Assembly: GCA_937868765.1 (NCBI GenBank)
Contig: CALMNL010000003.1
Span: 62,001 to 126,000, forward strand
Length of the DNA stretch: 64,000 nt
Direction: 5' to 3'
DNA from: an uncultured Desulfatitalea sp.
GTDB lineage: Bacteria; Desulfobacterota; Desulfobacteria; Desulfobacterales; Desulfosarcinaceae
Shown: positions 34,998 through 45,952 of the stretch, piece after piece
How positions within the stretch are numbered: position 1 is the stretch's first letter
Layout: every line of letters starts with the position of its first letter
Translations under genes and position numbers: made by a program
The notes under the pieces: model-generated
What the model saw: only the letters and a program-made list of their open reading frames with translations
Told to the model about the DNA's origin: nothing
Databases searched by the model: none

Positions 34998-35621
34998 ATG
35001 GCAACTGTAGACGTCATCAACATTGAGGGTAACAAAGTATCCCAGGCCGAGCTTTCGGATGCCATTTTTGACGTACCGGTTAAGAAATCCGTTATGCACC
35101 AGGTGGTCAAGGCTCAATTGGCCAAACGACGCAGTGGCAACGCAAGCGTCAAAAACCGTCACGACGTGGCTGGCTCCACGCGCAAACTCTATAAGCAAAA
35201 AGGGACCGGCCGCGCGCGGCGCGGTGATATAAAGTCACCCTTGATGCGCGGCGGTGGCGTTATTTTCGGACCTCACCCCAGATCCTATGAGCAGAAAGTG
35301 ACCAAGAAAGTGCGCCGTCTCGCGCTCAAAATGGCGCTGACCTGCAAACTCAAAGAGGCCGAATTGATGGTCCTGGACGGCTTCGATCTCGCAAGCATCA
35401 AGACCAAGGAATTTGTCCGGACCGTTGAAACGCTCAAAGCCTCCAACGCATTGATCGTGACGGCGGAGCAGAACGCGAATCTCGAACTTTCATCGCGCAA
35501 CGTCCCGGGTGTAAAGGTGATGCGGCTCGAAGGATTGAATGTCTACGATATTCTCAAATACGAGAAGCTCGTCCTGCTTCAAGGTGCCATCAAAGGCATC
35601 GAAGGGAGATTAATGGCATGA
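34998..35621 (+). CDS. rplD: 50S ribosomal protein L4
   Basis: 207 residues (201 in E. coli). Lines the exit tunnel; in E. coli it also represses the S10 operon by binding its leader. The tunnel loop is recognisable in [20 protein letters not shown]. Its stop overlaps the start of rplW by four bases, so the two are translationally coupled. Confidence 0.98.
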   Translation: MATVDVINIEGNKVSQAELSDAIFDVPVKKSVMHQVVKAQLAKRRSGNASVKNRHDVAGSTRKLYKQKGTGRARRGDIKSPLMRGGGVIFGPHPRSYEQKVTKKVRRLALKMALTCKLKEAELMVLDGFDLASIKTKEFVRTVETLKASNALIVTAEQNANLELSSRNVPGVKVMRLEGLNVYDILKYEKLVLLQGAIKGIEGRLMA

Positions 35622-35905
35622 TCAACTACGACATCATCAAACGGCCGATCATCTCCGAGAAGACCAACATCCAGAAGGAAAAAAGCAATCAGGTTACGTT
35701 CGAAGTCGACCCTCGCGCGAATCGCATCGAAGTCCAGCGTGCTGTCGAGAAGATTTTCAACGTAAAGGTGGCCGATATCCGAACCATGCATGTCAGAGGA
35801 AAGTTTAAAAGGCGAGGACGTGTTCTGGGTAAACGCCGCAACTGGAAGAAGGCCATCGTGAAGCTGATGCCGGGCGAGCGCATCGAATTCTTTGAAGGGG
35901 CCTAA
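35618..35905 (+). CDS. rplW: 50S ribosomal protein L23
   Basis: 95 residues (100 in E. coli). Sits at the tunnel exit and is the docking site for trigger factor and SRP. The [12 protein letters not shown] start and the [15 protein letters not shown] motif are present. It overlaps rplD (ATGA) and ends 18 bases before rplB. Confidence 0.98.
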   Translation: MINYDIIKRPIISEKTNIQKEKSNQVTFEVDPRANRIEVQRAVEKIFNVKVADIRTMHVRGKFKRRGRVLGKRRNWKKAIVKLMPGERIEFFEGA

Positions 35906-35923
35906 CGCTAGGAGCTATTAGAA

Positions 35924-36745
35924 ATGGGAATCAAAAGAGTTCAACCGACATCGTCTGGTCGCAGGTTTCAGACCTTCTACGATTTCGAGGAGATCACCAA
36001 GGATCGGCCGGAAAAAGGCCTCATCAAGATCCGGAAATCCAGCGGCGGACGAAACGCCTATGGCCGTGTTACGGCCCGGCGCAGAGGCGGTGGTCATAAA
36101 CGCTATTATCGCATCATCGATTTCAAACGGGACAAAGACAGCATTCCCGCCAAGGTGGCCGCCATCGAATACGATCCGAACCGTAGTGCGCGCATTGCTC
36201 TGTTGAATTACGTGGACGGAGAGAAGCGCTATATCCTCGCACCGGTGAATCTGAAAGTCGGCGATCTCGTAATGTCGGGAGCCGAGGCGGACATCAAGCC
36301 AGGCAACGCGCTACCGCTGGCCAACATCCCATTGGGTACGCACATTCACAATATCGAATTGCGACTCGGCAAAGGCGGGCAAATCGTTCGGGCGGCCGGA
36401 ACCTACGCCCAGTTGATGGCCAAAGAAGACCGATATGCGCTGGTCAAACTGCCTTCAGGTGAAGTGCGCATGGTTTTGCTCAAGTGCAAGGCGACCATCG
36501 GCCAGTTGGGCAATGTGGAGCATGAAAACATATCTCTTGGAAAAGCGGGGCGCAACCGCTGGCTCGGGCGTCGGCCCAAAGTACGCGGCGTGGCCATGAA
36601 CCCGGTGGACCATCCGATGGGCGGTGGCGAAGGTCGCTCTTCTGGTGGACGGCATCCCTGTTCGCCGTGGGGTATGCCCACTAAAGGCTACCGCACCCGT
36701 AACAATAAATCCACCGACAGATTTATCGTCAAACGTAGAAAGTAG
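35924..36745 (+). CDS. rplB: 50S ribosomal protein L2
   Basis: 273 residues, the E. coli length. Essential for subunit joining and peptidyl transferase. [20 protein letters not shown] near the C-terminus contains the histidine region important for activity, and the SH3-like and OB domains are complete. Confidence 0.99.
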   Translation: MGIKRVQPTSSGRRFQTFYDFEEITKDRPEKGLIKIRKSSGGRNAYGRVTARRRGGGHKRYYRIIDFKRDKDSIPAKVAAIEYDPNRSARIALLNYVDGEKRYILAPVNLKVGDLVMSGAEADIKPGNALPLANIPLGTHIHNIELRLGKGGQIVRAAGTYAQLMAKEDRYALVKLPSGEVRMVLLKCKATIGQLGNVEHENISLGKAGRNRWLGRRPKVRGVAMNPVDHPMGGGEGRSSGGRHPCSPWGMPTKGYRTRNNKSTDRFIVKRRK

Positions 36746-36825
36746 TAATTGCACGGCGCCGGCGCGGCAGATCCAAAGGCCACCCATCAGCGCCAAGGCA
36801 ACGGCATGGATGCACAGGAGAAGAT

Positions 36826-37104
36826 ATGCCACGGTCACTGAAAAAAGGTCCGTTCATTGAAGACAGCTTGATGAAAAAGGTCTTGGTTTCCCAGGAGACG
36901 CGAAGCAACCGCGTCATCAAGACATGGTCAAGGCGCTCGACGATTGTGCCCGAGATGGTCGGACTGACGCTGGCAGTCCATAACGGTCGTAAATTCATTC
37001 CCGTATTCGTTACTGAAAACATGGTGGGGCACAAACTTGGTGAGTTTTCGCCGACCCGGACCTTTTTCGGACACGCAGCCGACAAGAAAACCAAAAAGAA
37101 ATAG
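36826..37104 (+). CDS. rpsS: 30S ribosomal protein S19
   Basis: 92 residues, the E. coli length. Forms a complex with S13 in the 30S head. [19 protein letters not shown] and [16 protein letters not shown] are the family signatures. The 80-base gap after rplB contains an AGGAGA just before the start. Confidence 0.98.
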   Translation: MPRSLKKGPFIEDSLMKKVLVSQETRSNRVIKTWSRRSTIVPEMVGLTLAVHNGRKFIPVFVTENMVGHKLGEFSPTRTFFGHAADKKTKKK

Positions 37105-37129
37105 GTATGGGTAGATAGGAGTAGCAGTC

Positions 37130-37468
37130 ATGCAGGTTAAAGCAGTCGCCCGATATGTGCGCGTTTCACCGCAGAAGGTGCGTTGGATGGCCGAAGCCAT
37201 CAAAGGCAAACCGGTGGAAAAAGCCTTGGCTACCATTAAATTCATGCCCCAGAAGGCTGCCGGGATCGTCGAAAAAGTACTGCGCTCAGCTGTGGCCAAT
37301 GCGGAACAGATGCCGGACGTGGATATCGATGATCTTGTGGTGGGCAATCTTATCGCCGACAGTGGACCGATGCTCAAGCGCTTCGCGGCAAAAGCACGTG
37401 GACGCGGAACGCGGATATTAAAGAAAACAAGCCATGTGACGGTGATTCTCACCGATGCGTCGTTGTAA
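37130..37468 (+). CDS. rplV: 50S ribosomal protein L22
   Basis: 112 residues (110 in E. coli). Its beta hairpin lines the exit tunnel. [20 protein letters not shown] and the C-terminal [18 protein letters not shown] are conserved. Confidence 0.98.
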   Translation: MQVKAVARYVRVSPQKVRWMAEAIKGKPVEKALATIKFMPQKAAGIVEKVLRSAVANAEQMPDVDIDDLVVGNLIADSGPMLKRFAAKARGRGTRILKKTSHVTVILTDASL

Positions 37469-37486
37469 CCAGGAGGAGGTAAAAGC

Positions 37487-38137
37487 TTGGGCCAGAAAGT
37501 CAACCCCATTGGATTAAGGCTGGGTATCGTAAAGACGTGGGAATCCCGGTGGTTCGCGGATAAGAAGTACGGAGAATACATCCAACAGGATTCAAAACTA
37601 CGTGACTTCGTTAAGAAAAAGCTGTTTCATGCGGGGGTATCCCGTATTGAGATAGAACGCTCAGCCAAACGTATTCGACTTCGGATTTACACGGCGCGTC
37701 CGGGTATCGTTATCGGAAAGAAGGGCTCCGAGATCGAAAGGCTCAAGCAGGAAATTGAAAAGACCGTTTCACAAGAGGTAATGATTGACATTCAGGAAGT
37801 TCGCAAGCCTGAAATCGATGCTCAGTTGGTGGCCGAAAACGTGGCCATGCAAATCGAAAGACGCGTAGCCTTCCGGCGCGCGATGAAGCGCGGTGTCACT
37901 TCGGCCATGCGGTTTGGCGCCCAAGGCGTAAAAATTATCTGCTCAGGCCGCTTGGGGGGCGCTGAAATGGCACGCCGAGAGTGGTACCGGGAAGGCCGGG
38001 TGCCGCTGCATACCCTACGTGCAGACATAGATTATGGTTTCACCGAAGCTCGCACGACCTACGGTGCCATCGGTGTAAAAGTATACATCTTCAAAGGAGA
38101 AATCCTGAAGAAGGAAGAACCGCAAGTCCAGGGATAA
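37487..38137 (+). CDS. rpsC: 30S ribosomal protein S3
   Basis: 216 residues (233 in E. coli; the shorter form is common). KH-domain protein at the mRNA entry site with helicase activity together with S4 and S5. The start is TTG with AGGAGGAGG upstream, giving [33 protein letters not shown] is the KH loop. Confidence 0.98.
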   Translation: MGQKVNPIGLRLGIVKTWESRWFADKKYGEYIQQDSKLRDFVKKKLFHAGVSRIEIERSAKRIRLRIYTARPGIVIGKKGSEIERLKQEIEKTVSQEVMIDIQEVRKPEIDAQLVAENVAMQIERRVAFRRAMKRGVTSAMRFGAQGVKIICSGRLGGAEMARREWYREGRVPLHTLRADIDYGFTEARTTYGAIGVKVYIFKGEILKKEEPQVQG

Positions 38138-38214
38138 CCCCGGCGGACATCAGCGGCCCAGACGCGCAGTAATAAAACGATGAATTGCCGCGTTGAACCA
38201 GGAGAGTGGTTGAT

Positions 38215-38631
38215 ATGTTAAGCCCAAAGAAGGTCAAGTTCCGCAAAATGATGAAAGGCAAAATGCGAGGGACGGCTCGCCGCGGCGCCACCCTCAATTT
38301 TGGGGAATACGGATTGCAGGCCGTTGCCTGCGGCTATATCAGCGCCAAACAGATCGAGGCTGCCCGTATTGCCATGACCCGACACGTAAAGCGTGGCGGA
38401 AAAATCTGGATTCGCATCTTTCCTGACAAGCCGTTGACCAAAAAGCCCGCTGAAGTCCGCATGGGTAAGGGCAAAGGCGCACCCGAAATGTGGGTGGCCG
38501 TCATCCGGCCCGGCCTGGTTCTTTACGAAATGTCGGGTGTCACCAAAGAGATGGCCCAGGAAGCGCTTCGGCTGGCAGCACACAAACTCGCGGTAAAGAC
38601 CCGATTTGTGGAGAGGAGCGAGACAATATGA
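38215..38631 (+). CDS. rplP: 50S ribosomal protein L16
   Basis: 138 residues (136 in E. coli). Contacts A-site tRNA. The start at 38215 gives [22 protein letters not shown] lies about ten bases upstream. A GTG three codons earlier is too close to that site. The stop overlaps rpmC by four bases (ATGA). Confidence 0.97.
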   Translation: MLSPKKVKFRKMMKGKMRGTARRGATLNFGEYGLQAVACGYISAKQIEAARIAMTRHVKRGGKIWIRIFPDKPLTKKPAEVRMGKGKGAPEMWVAVIRPGLVLYEMSGVTKEMAQEALRLAAHKLAVKTRFVERSETI

Positions 38632-38837
38632 AGATCAGTGAAGTCAGGGCGCTCAGTCCAGAAGAGATGAAACGTAAGCTTGGAGAGCTGAAGCACGAAC
38701 TGTTCAACCTGCGCTTTCAAAAGGGGATCAGCCAGCTCGAAAACCCGCGCAAAATGAACCAGACCCGGAAGGACATCGCGCGCATTAACACGGTGCTTAC
38801 CGAGTTGACTCGTAACCCCATGAAGACGAATAACTAG
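38628..38837 (+). CDS. rpmC: 50S ribosomal protein L29
   Basis: 69 residues (63 in E. coli). Helical hairpin at the tunnel exit next to L23. [18 protein letters not shown] and the [19 protein letters not shown] motif identify it. The ATG overlaps the rplP stop. Confidence 0.97.
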   Translation: MKISEVRALSPEEMKRKLGELKHELFNLRFQKGISQLENPRKMNQTRKDIARINTVLTELTRNPMKTNN

Positions 38838-38845
38838 GGGCGCAT

Positions 38846-39106
38846 ATGGAAAATACACGTGGAACAAAACGGCAAGTAATCGGTACCATCGTCAGTAACA
38901 AGATGGACAAGACAGTCGTGGTCGTATCAGAGCGGCTGGTGAAACATCCTTTATATAAGAAATTCATCCGGCGCCAACACAAATACGTCGCCCACGATAC
39001 CGCCAATGCCTGCAGCATCGGGGACCGGGTGCTCATCACCGAATCCAGACCGTTGAGCAAAACCAAACGCTGGCGCGTCAGCCGCATTATCGAGAAAGCC
39101 GTCTAA
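38846..39106 (+). CDS. rpsQ: 30S ribosomal protein S17
   Basis: 86 residues (84 in E. coli). OB-fold protein that binds 16S rRNA early in assembly. [20 protein letters not shown] and [19 protein letters not shown] are typical. It starts eight bases after rpmC. Confidence 0.97.
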   Translation: MENTRGTKRQVIGTIVSNKMDKTVVVVSERLVKHPLYKKFIRRQHKYVAHDTANACSIGDRVLITESRPLSKTKRWRVSRIIEKAV

Positions 39107-39123
39107 AGCAAAGGGATAAGAAG

Positions 39124-39492
39124 ATGATTCAGACCGAAACGAGACTAACTGTGGCCGACAATTCAGGAGCCCGCGTACTGTACTGCATTAAGGTGCTCGG
39201 TGGGTCCCGACGCCGCTATGCCAGCCTGGGTGACGTGATCGTTGTCTCCGTGAAAGATGCCATACCTAACGCCAAAGTCAAGAAAGGCGATGTGCACAAG
39301 GCGGTTGTCGTTCGTACCTCCAAAGAAGTGCGAAGGCCGGATGGCTCCTATATTCGCTTTGACGACAACTCGGCGGTGTTGATCAATAACCAACGCGAGC
39401 CCTTGGGCACCCGTATTTTTGGACCGGTGGCTCGAGAGCTGCGCGCCAAACGCTTTATGAAAATCGTTTCGCTGGCCCCCGAGGTCATCTAA
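39124..39492 (+). CDS. rplN: 50S ribosomal protein L14
   Basis: 122 residues (123 in E. coli). Interface protein contacting 16S helix 44. [20 protein letters not shown] and the C-terminal [20 protein letters not shown] are conserved. First gene of the spc section, 17 bases after rpsQ. Confidence 0.98.
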   Translation: MIQTETRLTVADNSGARVLYCIKVLGGSRRRYASLGDVIVVSVKDAIPNAKVKKGDVHKAVVVRTSKEVRRPDGSYIRFDDNSAVLINNQREPLGTRIFGPVARELRAKRFMKIVSLAPEVI

Positions 39493-39509
39493 CGACGGAG
39501 TCGATTCCC

Positions 39510-39839
39510 ATGGAACGCTATAAGTGCAAACTCAAGAAAGACGATAAGGTAAAAGTAATTACCGGCAAAGACAACGGTAAGATCGGCAAAGTTCTAAAAG
39601 TGGACCGCAAAAACAAGCGTGTCCTGGTGGAACACGTCAACATGGCGAAAAAGCACCAGCGGCCTACGGCACAAAATCGGCAGGGCGGCATTGTCGAGAG
39701 TGAGGCGCCGCTGAATTGGTCCAACGTCATGTTGATGTGCAATAAATGCGTTAAGCCGGTCCGGATCAAGATGCAACAGCTCGAAGACGGCAAAAAAGTG
39801 CGCGTGTGCCGCAAATGCAATGAGCAGATCGACGCTTGA
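39510..39839 (+). CDS. rplX: 50S ribosomal protein L24, with Cys pairs
   Basis: 109 residues (104 in E. coli). Assembly initiator of the 50S subunit. The KOW motif is at VKVITGKDNGKIGKVLKV. The C-terminus carries two cysteine pairs (CNKC and CRKC), suggesting a zinc ribbon that E. coli L24 lacks but many bacterial L24 proteins have. Confidence 0.97.
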   Translation: MERYKCKLKKDDKVKVITGKDNGKIGKVLKVDRKNKRVLVEHVNMAKKHQRPTAQNRQGGIVESEAPLNWSNVMLMCNKCVKPVRIKMQQLEDGKKVRVCRKCNEQIDA

Positions 39840-39876
39840 TTGATCTCATCGCAGGCACCACTTGCGGAGGAGTGGA

Positions 39877-40416
39877 ATGTCACAGCTTCAAACATACTAC
39901 GAAGAGCAGGTTGTCCCAAAGCTCAAGGAAAAATTCAACTACGCCAATGTTCACCAGATTCCGAAACTGGAGAAGATCGTCCTGAACATGGGCTTGGGGC
40001 AGGCCATTCAGAACATCAAAATCATAGATGCGGCCGTCGAAGAGCTGATGAGTATCGCCGGGCAGCGACCAGTCGTAACCAGAGCCAAGAAATCCATCGC
40101 GGCCTTTAAGCTGAGAACCGGCATGCCCATCGGCGTGATGGTGACCCTGCGGCGGCAGCGTATGTTTGATTTTTTGAGCAAGCTCGTGAATGTCGCGCTG
40201 CCCCGCGTCCGTGACTTCAGAGGCGTATCCCAGAAAGCTTTTGACGGAGCAGGTAACTACTCGCTTGGCATCAGAGAGCACATCATCTTCCCTGAGATCG
40301 ATTACGACAAGATCGAAAACGTTAAGGGAATGAATATCAGCATCGTGACCACCGCAAAGAACGACGAAGAAGGGCGCGAACTGCTGGCTTTACTGGGAAT
40401 GCCTTTCCGCAAATAG
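39877..40416 (+). CDS. rplE: 50S ribosomal protein L5
   Basis: 179 residues, the E. coli length. Binds 5S rRNA and P-site tRNA. GGAGGAG lies just before the ATG at 39877; an upstream TTG at 39862 would precede that site. [17 protein letters not shown] and [20 protein letters not shown] are characteristic. Confidence 0.98.
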   Translation: MSQLQTYYEEQVVPKLKEKFNYANVHQIPKLEKIVLNMGLGQAIQNIKIIDAAVEELMSIAGQRPVVTRAKKSIAAFKLRTGMPIGVMVTLRRQRMFDFLSKLVNVALPRVRDFRGVSQKAFDGAGNYSLGIREHIIFPEIDYDKIENVKGMNISIVTTAKNDEEGRELLALLGMPFRK

Positions 40417-40437
40417 AGATACCGTAAGGAGGAAGCT

Positions 40438-40623
40438 TTGGCCAAGACATCATTACGATTGAAAGCGCTGCGCAAGCCCAAATTCGGCGTACGGGAATAT
40501 AACCGATGCCCCCTTTGCGGGCGGCCACGTGCGTATATCCGAAAATTCGGCATCTGCCGTATCTGCTTCCGCAATATGGCATCTCAAGGCAAATTGCCGG
40601 GTGTTGTTAAATCGAGCTGGTAA
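40438..40623 (+). CDS. rpsN: 30S ribosomal protein S14, type Z (zinc-binding)
   Basis: 61 residues from a TTG start with AAGGAGG seven bases upstream. The CPLC and CRIC pairs make this the short zinc-binding form, not the 101-residue zinc-free form of E. coli. Part of the 30S head. Confidence 0.97.
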   Translation: MAKTSLRLKALRKPKFGVREYNRCPLCGRPRAYIRKFGICRICFRNMASQGKLPGVVKSSW

Positions 40624-40688
40624 CGTGCAGACTGCGCTCGTTTACCGGCTAAAAATACAGAAGACTTTTTGAGCAAACGGAGAATAAG

Positions 40689-41087
40689 ATGGCGATCACC
40701 GATCCAATTGCCGACATGCTGACCCGGATCCGAAATGCCGGAAAAGCCAAATTGAACAGCGTAGATATCCCCGGCTCCAAGATCAAGACCGAATTGGCCA
40801 AAGTGATGAAGAGCGAAGGGTTTATCCGCAACTACAAGTTCATCAAAGACGGCAAGCAGGGGATTCTGAGAGTCTATTTGAAGTATGGGGACAATCAGTC
40901 CCATGTGATCCTCGAGATGCAGAGTGTCAGCAAGCCGTCGCGGCGAATTTACACAAGCGCCGGCGATGTCAAGCCTGTCTACAATGGCATGGGTATCGCT
41001 ATTCTATCGACGTCCAAAGGAATTCTTACCGATAAACAGGCGCGAAAAGAAAACGTCGGCGGTGAAGTTCTCTGCACTATGTTCTAA
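40689..41087 (+). CDS. rpsH: 30S ribosomal protein S8
   Basis: 132 residues (130 in E. coli). Binds the central domain of 16S rRNA; in E. coli it also represses the spc operon. TDPIADMLTRIRNAGKAK and the C-terminal STSKGILTDKQARKENVGGE are conserved. A 113-base gap follows before rplF. Confidence 0.98.
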   Translation: MAITDPIADMLTRIRNAGKAKLNSVDIPGSKIKTELAKVMKSEGFIRNYKFIKDGKQGILRVYLKYGDNQSHVILEMQSVSKPSRRIYTSAGDVKPVYNGMGIAILSTSKGILTDKQARKENVGGEVLCTMF

Positions 41088-41200
41088 AGGGCGATTCCTT
41101 GGGGCGTACCAGAGAGAAAGCGAAACGGAACAGGATCCATACTGCAGCTGTAAAAGAAAAACGCCCGTAGACAGCCAAGCGTATGATAGAGGTGGAAAAG

Positions 41201-41740
41201 ATGTCGCGAGTAGGTAAAAAGCCAATCCGCGTGCCCGAGAAAACCACAGTATCGGTTAAGGAAGGCACGGTAACGGTTCAGGGCAAAAACGGAAAACTGA
41301 CACACAGTATGCATCCGGCCATCGATCTGACGATAGAAAAAGACCGGGTCGATGTCACCATGAAAACGGACGATCGAAAGACGCGAGCGCTCCAGGGAAT
41401 GACCCGCAGCATCGTAGCCAGCATGGTAACCGGTGTGAGCAAGGGGTACGAACGGGTGCTGGAGATCAACGGCATCGGTTATCGTGCGGAGGCCAAAGGA
41501 AAGAGCCTGGTCTTCAACCTGGGGTTCTCCCACCCGATTACCTTTCCTCTGCCTGAGGGTATAACGGCTGCTGTTGAGAAGAATAATGTGGTCAAATTGG
41601 CCGGCATCGACAAGCATCTTCTGGGCCAAACCGCGGCTCGCATTCGTCAGTTGCGGCCACCGGAGCCGTACAAGGGCAAAGGAATCAAATACGCGGAAGA
41701 GCATATTCAAAGAAAAGCCGGGAAGACCGGCACCAAATAA
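41201..41740 (+). CDS. rplF: 50S ribosomal protein L6
   Basis: 179 residues (177 in E. coli). Lies at the base of the L7/L12 stalk near the sarcin-ricin loop. MSRVGKKPIRVPEKTTVSV begins the protein at 41201, with GAGGTGG upstream; a start six codons earlier is less likely. RQLRPPEPYKGKGIKYAEE is the C-terminal signature. Confidence 0.97.
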   Translation: MSRVGKKPIRVPEKTTVSVKEGTVTVQGKNGKLTHSMHPAIDLTIEKDRVDVTMKTDDRKTRALQGMTRSIVASMVTGVSKGYERVLEINGIGYRAEAKGKSLVFNLGFSHPITFPLPEGITAAVEKNNVVKLAGIDKHLLGQTAARIRQLRPPEPYKGKGIKYAEEHIQRKAGKTGTK

Positions 41741-41816
41741 GCCAAAGGAGCCCCGCGGTATTCGGGGCTGCCGCCTCTAACTAATGGTGTTCGAAAGAGC
41801 ACAGGTGGGGATCATC

Positions 41817-42185
41817 ATGAGTACTACAAAAGCAAAAGAAGTCGCACGGGCAAAACGCAAAGCGCGTATCCGCAAAAAAATTTCCGGGACGCCTGAAAGG
41901 CCGCGTCTAACCGTGTTCCGAAGCGCTCGGCACGTCTACGCCCAGATCGTCGATGACCGGGCCGGCAACACCCTGGTTACCGCATCGAGTTTAGAAGGCG
42001 CCTTCAGGGAACAGCCCAAATTCGCGAGCAAAGTTGCGGCCGCGAATTTCATCGGAAAGCTATTGGCCCAGCGCGCCTTGGAAAAGGGCATCAAGAAAGT
42101 CGTCTTTGATCGCAACGGTTTCCTGTACCACGGCCGCATCAAAGCTATATCGGATGGTGCCAGAGAAGCAGGCCTGGACTTCTAG
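41817..42185 (+). CDS. rplR: 50S ribosomal protein L18
   Basis: 122 residues (117 in E. coli). Binds 5S rRNA with L5. The basic N-terminal tail ([20 protein letters not shown]) and [20 protein letters not shown] at the end identify it. The start at 41817 follows AGGTGGGG; an in-frame ATG at 41784 gives a non-conserved extension. Confidence 0.96.
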   Translation: MSTTKAKEVARAKRKARIRKKISGTPERPRLTVFRSARHVYAQIVDDRAGNTLVTASSLEGAFREQPKFASKVAAANFIGKLLAQRALEKGIKKVVFDRNGFLYHGRIKAISDGAREAGLDF

Positions 42186-42219
42186 TCTGGAGGCGCAACG
42201 CGCATAAGGAGGAGAGCCC

Positions 42220-42717
42220 TTGTTTAAGCAAGATATCGATGAAACCCAATTAATTGATAAGGTCGTCCACATCAGCCGCGTGGCCAAAGTAGTTAAGGGT
42301 GGTCGCCGCTTCAGCTTCAGCGCCATCGTCGTGGTCGGCGATGGCCGTGGCAATGTCGGGTGTGGATTGGGAAAAGCCGGCGAAGTGCCCGAGGCGATCC
42401 GCAAAGGAGTCGAAAAGGCCAAAAAGAGCATGATCCAAGTTCCCATTAAGGAAGGCACCATCCCTTATCAAACGATCGGACGATTCGGCGCCGGTCGGGT
42501 CATGCTGAAACCGGCTATGGAAGGTACCGGTGTGATCGCCGGCGGCGCGGTGCGAGCCGTTCTCGAGGCGGTAGGCATTCAGAACATTCTTACAAAATGC
42601 ATGGGAACCAGCAATCCTCACAATGTGGTGAAAGCAACTATCGAAGGGTTGCGCCACCTGCAGAGCACCGAACAGGTCGCTGCGCGACGCGGATTGCAAG
42701 TAGCCGAATTAAGGTAG
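42220..42717 (+). CDS. rpsE: 30S ribosomal protein S5
   Basis: 165 residues (167 in E. coli). Fidelity protein at the mRNA entry site. The start is TTG with AAGGAGGAG upstream. [19 protein letters not shown] and [20 protein letters not shown] are conserved; the region associated with spectinomycin resistance looks wild type. Confidence 0.98.
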   Translation: MFKQDIDETQLIDKVVHISRVAKVVKGGRRFSFSAIVVVGDGRGNVGCGLGKAGEVPEAIRKGVEKAKKSMIQVPIKEGTIPYQTIGRFGAGRVMLKPAMEGTGVIAGGAVRAVLEAVGIQNILTKCMGTSNPHNVVKATIEGLRHLQSTEQVAARRGLQVAELR

Positions 42718-42732
42718 ATAGGAACGACGAAC

Positions 42733-42921
42733 ATGGCTGGCAAAATTAAGGTTACCCTGAAAAAAAGCATGATCGGTAGGCCCGAAAAGCATCGTGAAGT
42801 TTTGCGCGGCATGGGGCTCACTAAAATGAATCGAACCGTCAAACTGGACAATACACCAGCAATCCGGGGCATGATTCAAAAGGTACTGCACCTGGTAGAG
42901 GCTGAGGAGATCAAGCCATGA
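42733..42921 (+). CDS. rpmD: 50S ribosomal protein L30
   Basis: 62 residues (59 in E. coli). [19 protein letters not shown] and [20 protein letters not shown] match the family. It overlaps rplO by four bases (ATGA). Confidence 0.97.
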   Translation: MAGKIKVTLKKSMIGRPEKHREVLRGMGLTKMNRTVKLDNTPAIRGMIQKVLHLVEAEEIKP

Positions 42922-43358
42922 AGTTGCACGAACTGAAACCGGCCAAAGGCGCAACCAAAGACCGTCAGCGCAAAGGGCGAGGGGTCGGATCAGGCTGGGG
43001 AAAAACCGCAGGCCGTGGCTCCAAGGGGCAAAAAGCCAGAAGTGGACCCGGCATTCGCCCTGGATGGGAAGGCGGTCAGATGCCGTTGCATCGCAGGCTG
43101 CCCAAACGCGGTTTCAAAAATGCCTTCAAGAAAGAGTTCGCGGTTGTCAACGTTAGTGATCTGGGAAGGTTCGATGCCGGCATGGTCGTCGACGAAGCCG
43201 CTCTGGTACGAATCGGATTGCTCAAGGGCCGGCACGATGGGATCAAATTGCTCGGCCAAGGCGAAATTGGTGTGGCCTTAACGGTTAAACTCAACGCCAT
43301 CAGCCGCAGCGCGAAAGAAAAGATCGAAGCGGCCGGAGGCAGCGTAGAGGTAATCTAA
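42918..43358 (+). CDS. rplO: 50S ribosomal protein L15
   Basis: 146 residues (144 in E. coli). Late assembly protein. The glycine- and lysine-rich N-terminal half ([20 protein letters not shown]) and [15 protein letters not shown] are typical. secY begins at the base after its stop codon. Confidence 0.98.
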   Translation: MKLHELKPAKGATKDRQRKGRGVGSGWGKTAGRGSKGQKARSGPGIRPGWEGGQMPLHRRLPKRGFKNAFKKEFAVVNVSDLGRFDAGMVVDEAALVRIGLLKGRHDGIKLLGQGEIGVALTVKLNAISRSAKEKIEAAGGSVEVI

Positions 43359-44669
43359 ATGGTCGGCAGCGGATTCGGCAATATTTTCAAGATTCCGGAA
43401 TTGCGCAAGCGTCTTTTCTACACTGCCGCTCTTCTGGCGGTGTATCGCATCGGCGTGTACGTACCGACGCCCGGTGTGGACGCTGGGGCATTGAAGTCCT
43501 ACTTCGATTCCATGCAAGGCACGATCTTCGGGGTTTTCAACATGTTCACCGGCGGTGCCTTGGAGCAGCTGTCGGTTTTCGCCCTGGGCATCATGCCTTA
43601 CATCAGCGCGTCGATCATTCTCCAGCTGCTGACTATGGTAATTCCCCATCTGGAAGAGTTGAAGAAGGAAGGGGAGCAGGGCCAGAAAAAGATTACCCAG
43701 TACACGCGCTATGGCACAATCGTGCTGAGCATCATCCAGGGCCTCGGCATCGCCGTCGGGCTCGAAGGGATGCACTCGCCCACCGGAGCCGCTGTGGTTT
43801 ACAATGCCGGATGGGGTTTCCGACTGCTCACCGTGATAACGCTCACCGCCGGAACGGCCTTCATCATGTGGCTGGGAGAGCAGATCACCGAGCGGGGAAT
43901 CGGCAACGGAATCTCCCTGATCATTTTTGCAGGCATCGTGGCGCGCATGCCCGGCGCCTTGGCCAATACGATTCGTCTCGTTCAGCAGGAGGAAATGGGA
44001 ATCTTTGCGCTGATCATTATTCTCATACTCATGGTTCTGGTGATCGGCGTTATCATCTTCATAGAACAAGGGCAGCGACGTATACCGGTGCAGTATGCAA
44101 AGCGCGTTGTAGGCCGGCGCATGTACGGCGGACAAAGCACCCACTTGCCATTGAAAATCAATTCGGCCGGCGTCATTCCACCGATATTCGCTTCCTCGAT
44201 CATCATGTTTCCGGCAACAATCGCCCAATTTGCCCAGGTTTCCTGGCTGAAAAGTGTCGCCGATGCCTTTCATCCAGGTAGTGTCTGGTACAGCTTGCTT
44301 TACGTTGCATTCATCATATTTTTCTGCTATTTCTACACGGCTGTGACTTTCAACCCTGTGGATGTGGCCGAAAACATGAAAAAGCATGGCGGCTTCATTC
44401 CAGGTATCCGACCGGGGAAAAGAACAGCTGATTACATTGACCGGGTGCTAACGAGAATCACCCTGGGCGGCGCTATCTATGTTTCTGCGGTGTGCGTTCT
44501 GCCGACGCTGTTGATCACAAAGTTCAACGTCCCCTTCTATTTTGGAGGCACGGCCCTGCTGATTGTCGTCGGCGTTGCCATCGATACAATCGCTCAGATG
44601 GAATCACACATGCTGACGCGGCATTATGAGGGCTTCCTTAAAAAGGGCAGTATCAGGGGGCGCAGATAA
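43359..44669 (+). CDS. secY: Preprotein translocase subunit SecY
   Basis: 436 residues (443 in E. coli). Ten-helix channel of the Sec translocon in the inner membrane. The protein starts with the cytoplasmic [20 protein letters not shown], has the plug-helix region [16 protein letters not shown], and the C5 loop basic patch [18 protein letters not shown] that binds SecA and ribosomes. GAGG near the end of rplO serves as the ribosome binding site. adk and map, which follow secY in many bacteria, are absent. Confidence 0.98.
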   Translation: MVGSGFGNIFKIPELRKRLFYTAALLAVYRIGVYVPTPGVDAGALKSYFDSMQGTIFGVFNMFTGGALEQLSVFALGIMPYISASIILQLLTMVIPHLEELKKEGEQGQKKITQYTRYGTIVLSIIQGLGIAVGLEGMHSPTGAAVVYNAGWGFRLLTVITLTAGTAFIMWLGEQITERGIGNGISLIIFAGIVARMPGALANTIRLVQQEEMGIFALIIILILMVLVIGVIIFIEQGQRRIPVQYAKRVVGRRMYGGQSTHLPLKINSAGVIPPIFASSIIMFPATIAQFAQVSWLKSVADAFHPGSVWYSLLYVAFIIFFCYFYTAVTFNPVDVAENMKKHGGFIPGIRPGKRTADYIDRVLTRITLGGAIYVSAVCVLPTLLITKFNVPFYFGGTALLIVVGVAIDTIAQMESHMLTRHYEGFLKKGSIRGRR

Positions 44670-44721
44670 AAGACGTACCCGCGAGGCGATGGAAGGGATA
44701 ATGTGAGGTTCAGGGGGAGCG

Positions 44722-44940
44722 ATGGCTAAGGAAGAGCCGATACGGGTAGAGGGCGTTGTTCTGGAAACGCTGCCTAACGCCATGTTCAAGGTTGAGCTGG
44801 AAAACAAACACCAGGTGCTGGCTCACATAAGTGGCAAAATGCGCATGCATTTCATCAAAATTCTACCCGGTGACAAGGTAACGGTCGAGCTATCGCCCTA
44901 TGACCTGAGTCGGGGCAGGATCACTTACCGGTCGAAGTAG
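44722..44940 (+). CDS. infA: Translation initiation factor IF-1
   Basis: 72 residues, the E. coli length. OB-fold factor that blocks the A site during initiation. [20 protein letters not shown] and [17 protein letters not shown] are conserved. GGGGGAG lies directly upstream. It takes the position between secY and rpmJ, as in many non-enteric bacteria. Confidence 0.97.
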   Translation: MAKEEPIRVEGVVLETLPNAMFKVELENKHQVLAHISGKMRMHFIKILPGDKVTVELSPYDLSRGRITYRSK

Positions 44941-45011
44941 TTATTGAGATAATTGGCGCGCAGAACACGAAAGTGATCATAAGCCAGCAAAGAACATAGG
45001 AGTCAAAGGCA

Positions 45012-45125
45012 ATGAAGGTCAGAACGTCCATTAAAAAAATCTGCAGCAAATGCAAAATCGTTCGACGCAAAGGTGTTTTGCGGGTCATTTGCGAAAACAA
45101 GCGTCACAAGCAACGACAAGGTTAA
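45012..45125 (+). CDS. rpmJ: 50S ribosomal protein L36, zinc-binding
   Basis: 37 residues, too short for most gene finders. [20 protein letters not shown] followed by a [11 protein letters not shown] end; the C-x2-C, a later C and H make the usual zinc site. ATAGGAG lies upstream of the ATG, and rpsM follows after 30 bases. Confidence 0.97.
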   Translation: MKVRTSIKKICSKCKIVRRKGVLRVICENKRHKQRQG

Positions 45126-45155
45126 GTGTTTTGATGGTTTAGAGGAGGATTCGCT

Positions 45156-45539
45156 TTGGCACGAATTGCAGGTGTAGACTTACCGAGGCGCAAAAGGATC
45201 GAAATCGGATTGACCTATATTTATGGAATAGGTCGCGCCATGTCCAATAGAATTTTAAAGGATTCGAATGTAGATCCAAATACCCTCACCGATGATCTTA
45301 CCGATGCGGAAGTGAACAACATCCGTAAAGTGATCGACGGTACATGCAAGGTAGAGGGTGAGCTGCGTACTGAAATTTCCATGAATATCAAGCGTCTCAT
45401 GGACCTGGGGTGCTACCGCGGGCTCCGCCATCGCCGTGGCTTGCCGGTTAACGGACAACGCACCAAGACCAATGCGCGCACGCGCAAGGGGCCGAAGCGT
45501 TCTGCCATCAAGAAAAAAGGCGCCGTCAAAAAGAAATAG
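45156..45539 (+). CDS. rpsM: 30S ribosomal protein S13
   Basis: 127 residues (118 in E. coli), ending in a longer lysine-rich tail. Contacts P-site tRNA and L5 across the subunit interface. The start is TTG with AGAGGAGG upstream. [20 protein letters not shown] and [20 protein letters not shown] are diagnostic. First gene of the alpha operon. Confidence 0.98.
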   Translation: MARIAGVDLPRRKRIEIGLTYIYGIGRAMSNRILKDSNVDPNTLTDDLTDAEVNNIRKVIDGTCKVEGELRTEISMNIKRLMDLGCYRGLRHRRGLPVNGQRTKTNARTRKGPKRSAIKKKGAVKKK

Positions 45540-45565
45540 ACTTTGAAGCTTTGAGGACATAGCAA

Positions 45566-45952
45566 ATGCCAAAAAAAACGCGCACCAAGAAAAAAGAGAA
45601 AAAGAACATCGCCAACGGTGTGGTGCACATCCAATCGACGTTCAACAATACCATCGTGACCATCAGTGACTCAGCCGGCAATGTAGTCTCATGGTCCAGT
45701 TCGGGTGTAATGGGCTTCAAAGGATCCCGCAAGAGCACGCCTTTCGCCGCTCAATTGACCGCCGAAGATGCCGCTAAAAAAGCCATAGAACATGGAATGC
45801 GGAATGTTGAGGTTTATGTGAAAGGCCCCGGCGCGGGGCGAGAGTCCGCCTTACGCTCTTTGCAGGCTGCTGGTTTCAATGTTACGCAGATCAAGGATGT
45901 GACACCGATTCCGCACAACGGCTGCCGCCCGCCGAAAAGACGTCGGGTTTGA
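45566..45952 (+). CDS. rpsK: 30S ribosomal protein S11
   Basis: 128 residues (129 in E. coli). Platform protein near the E site. [18 protein letters not shown] and the C-terminal [18 protein letters not shown] are conserved. An unusually long gap of 213 bases separates it from rpsD. Confidence 0.98.
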   Translation: MPKKTRTKKKEKKNIANGVVHIQSTFNNTIVTISDSAGNVVSWSSSGVMGFKGSRKSTPFAAQLTAEDAAKKAIEHGMRNVEVYVKGPGAGRESALRSLQAAGFNVTQIKDVTPIPHNGCRPPKRRRV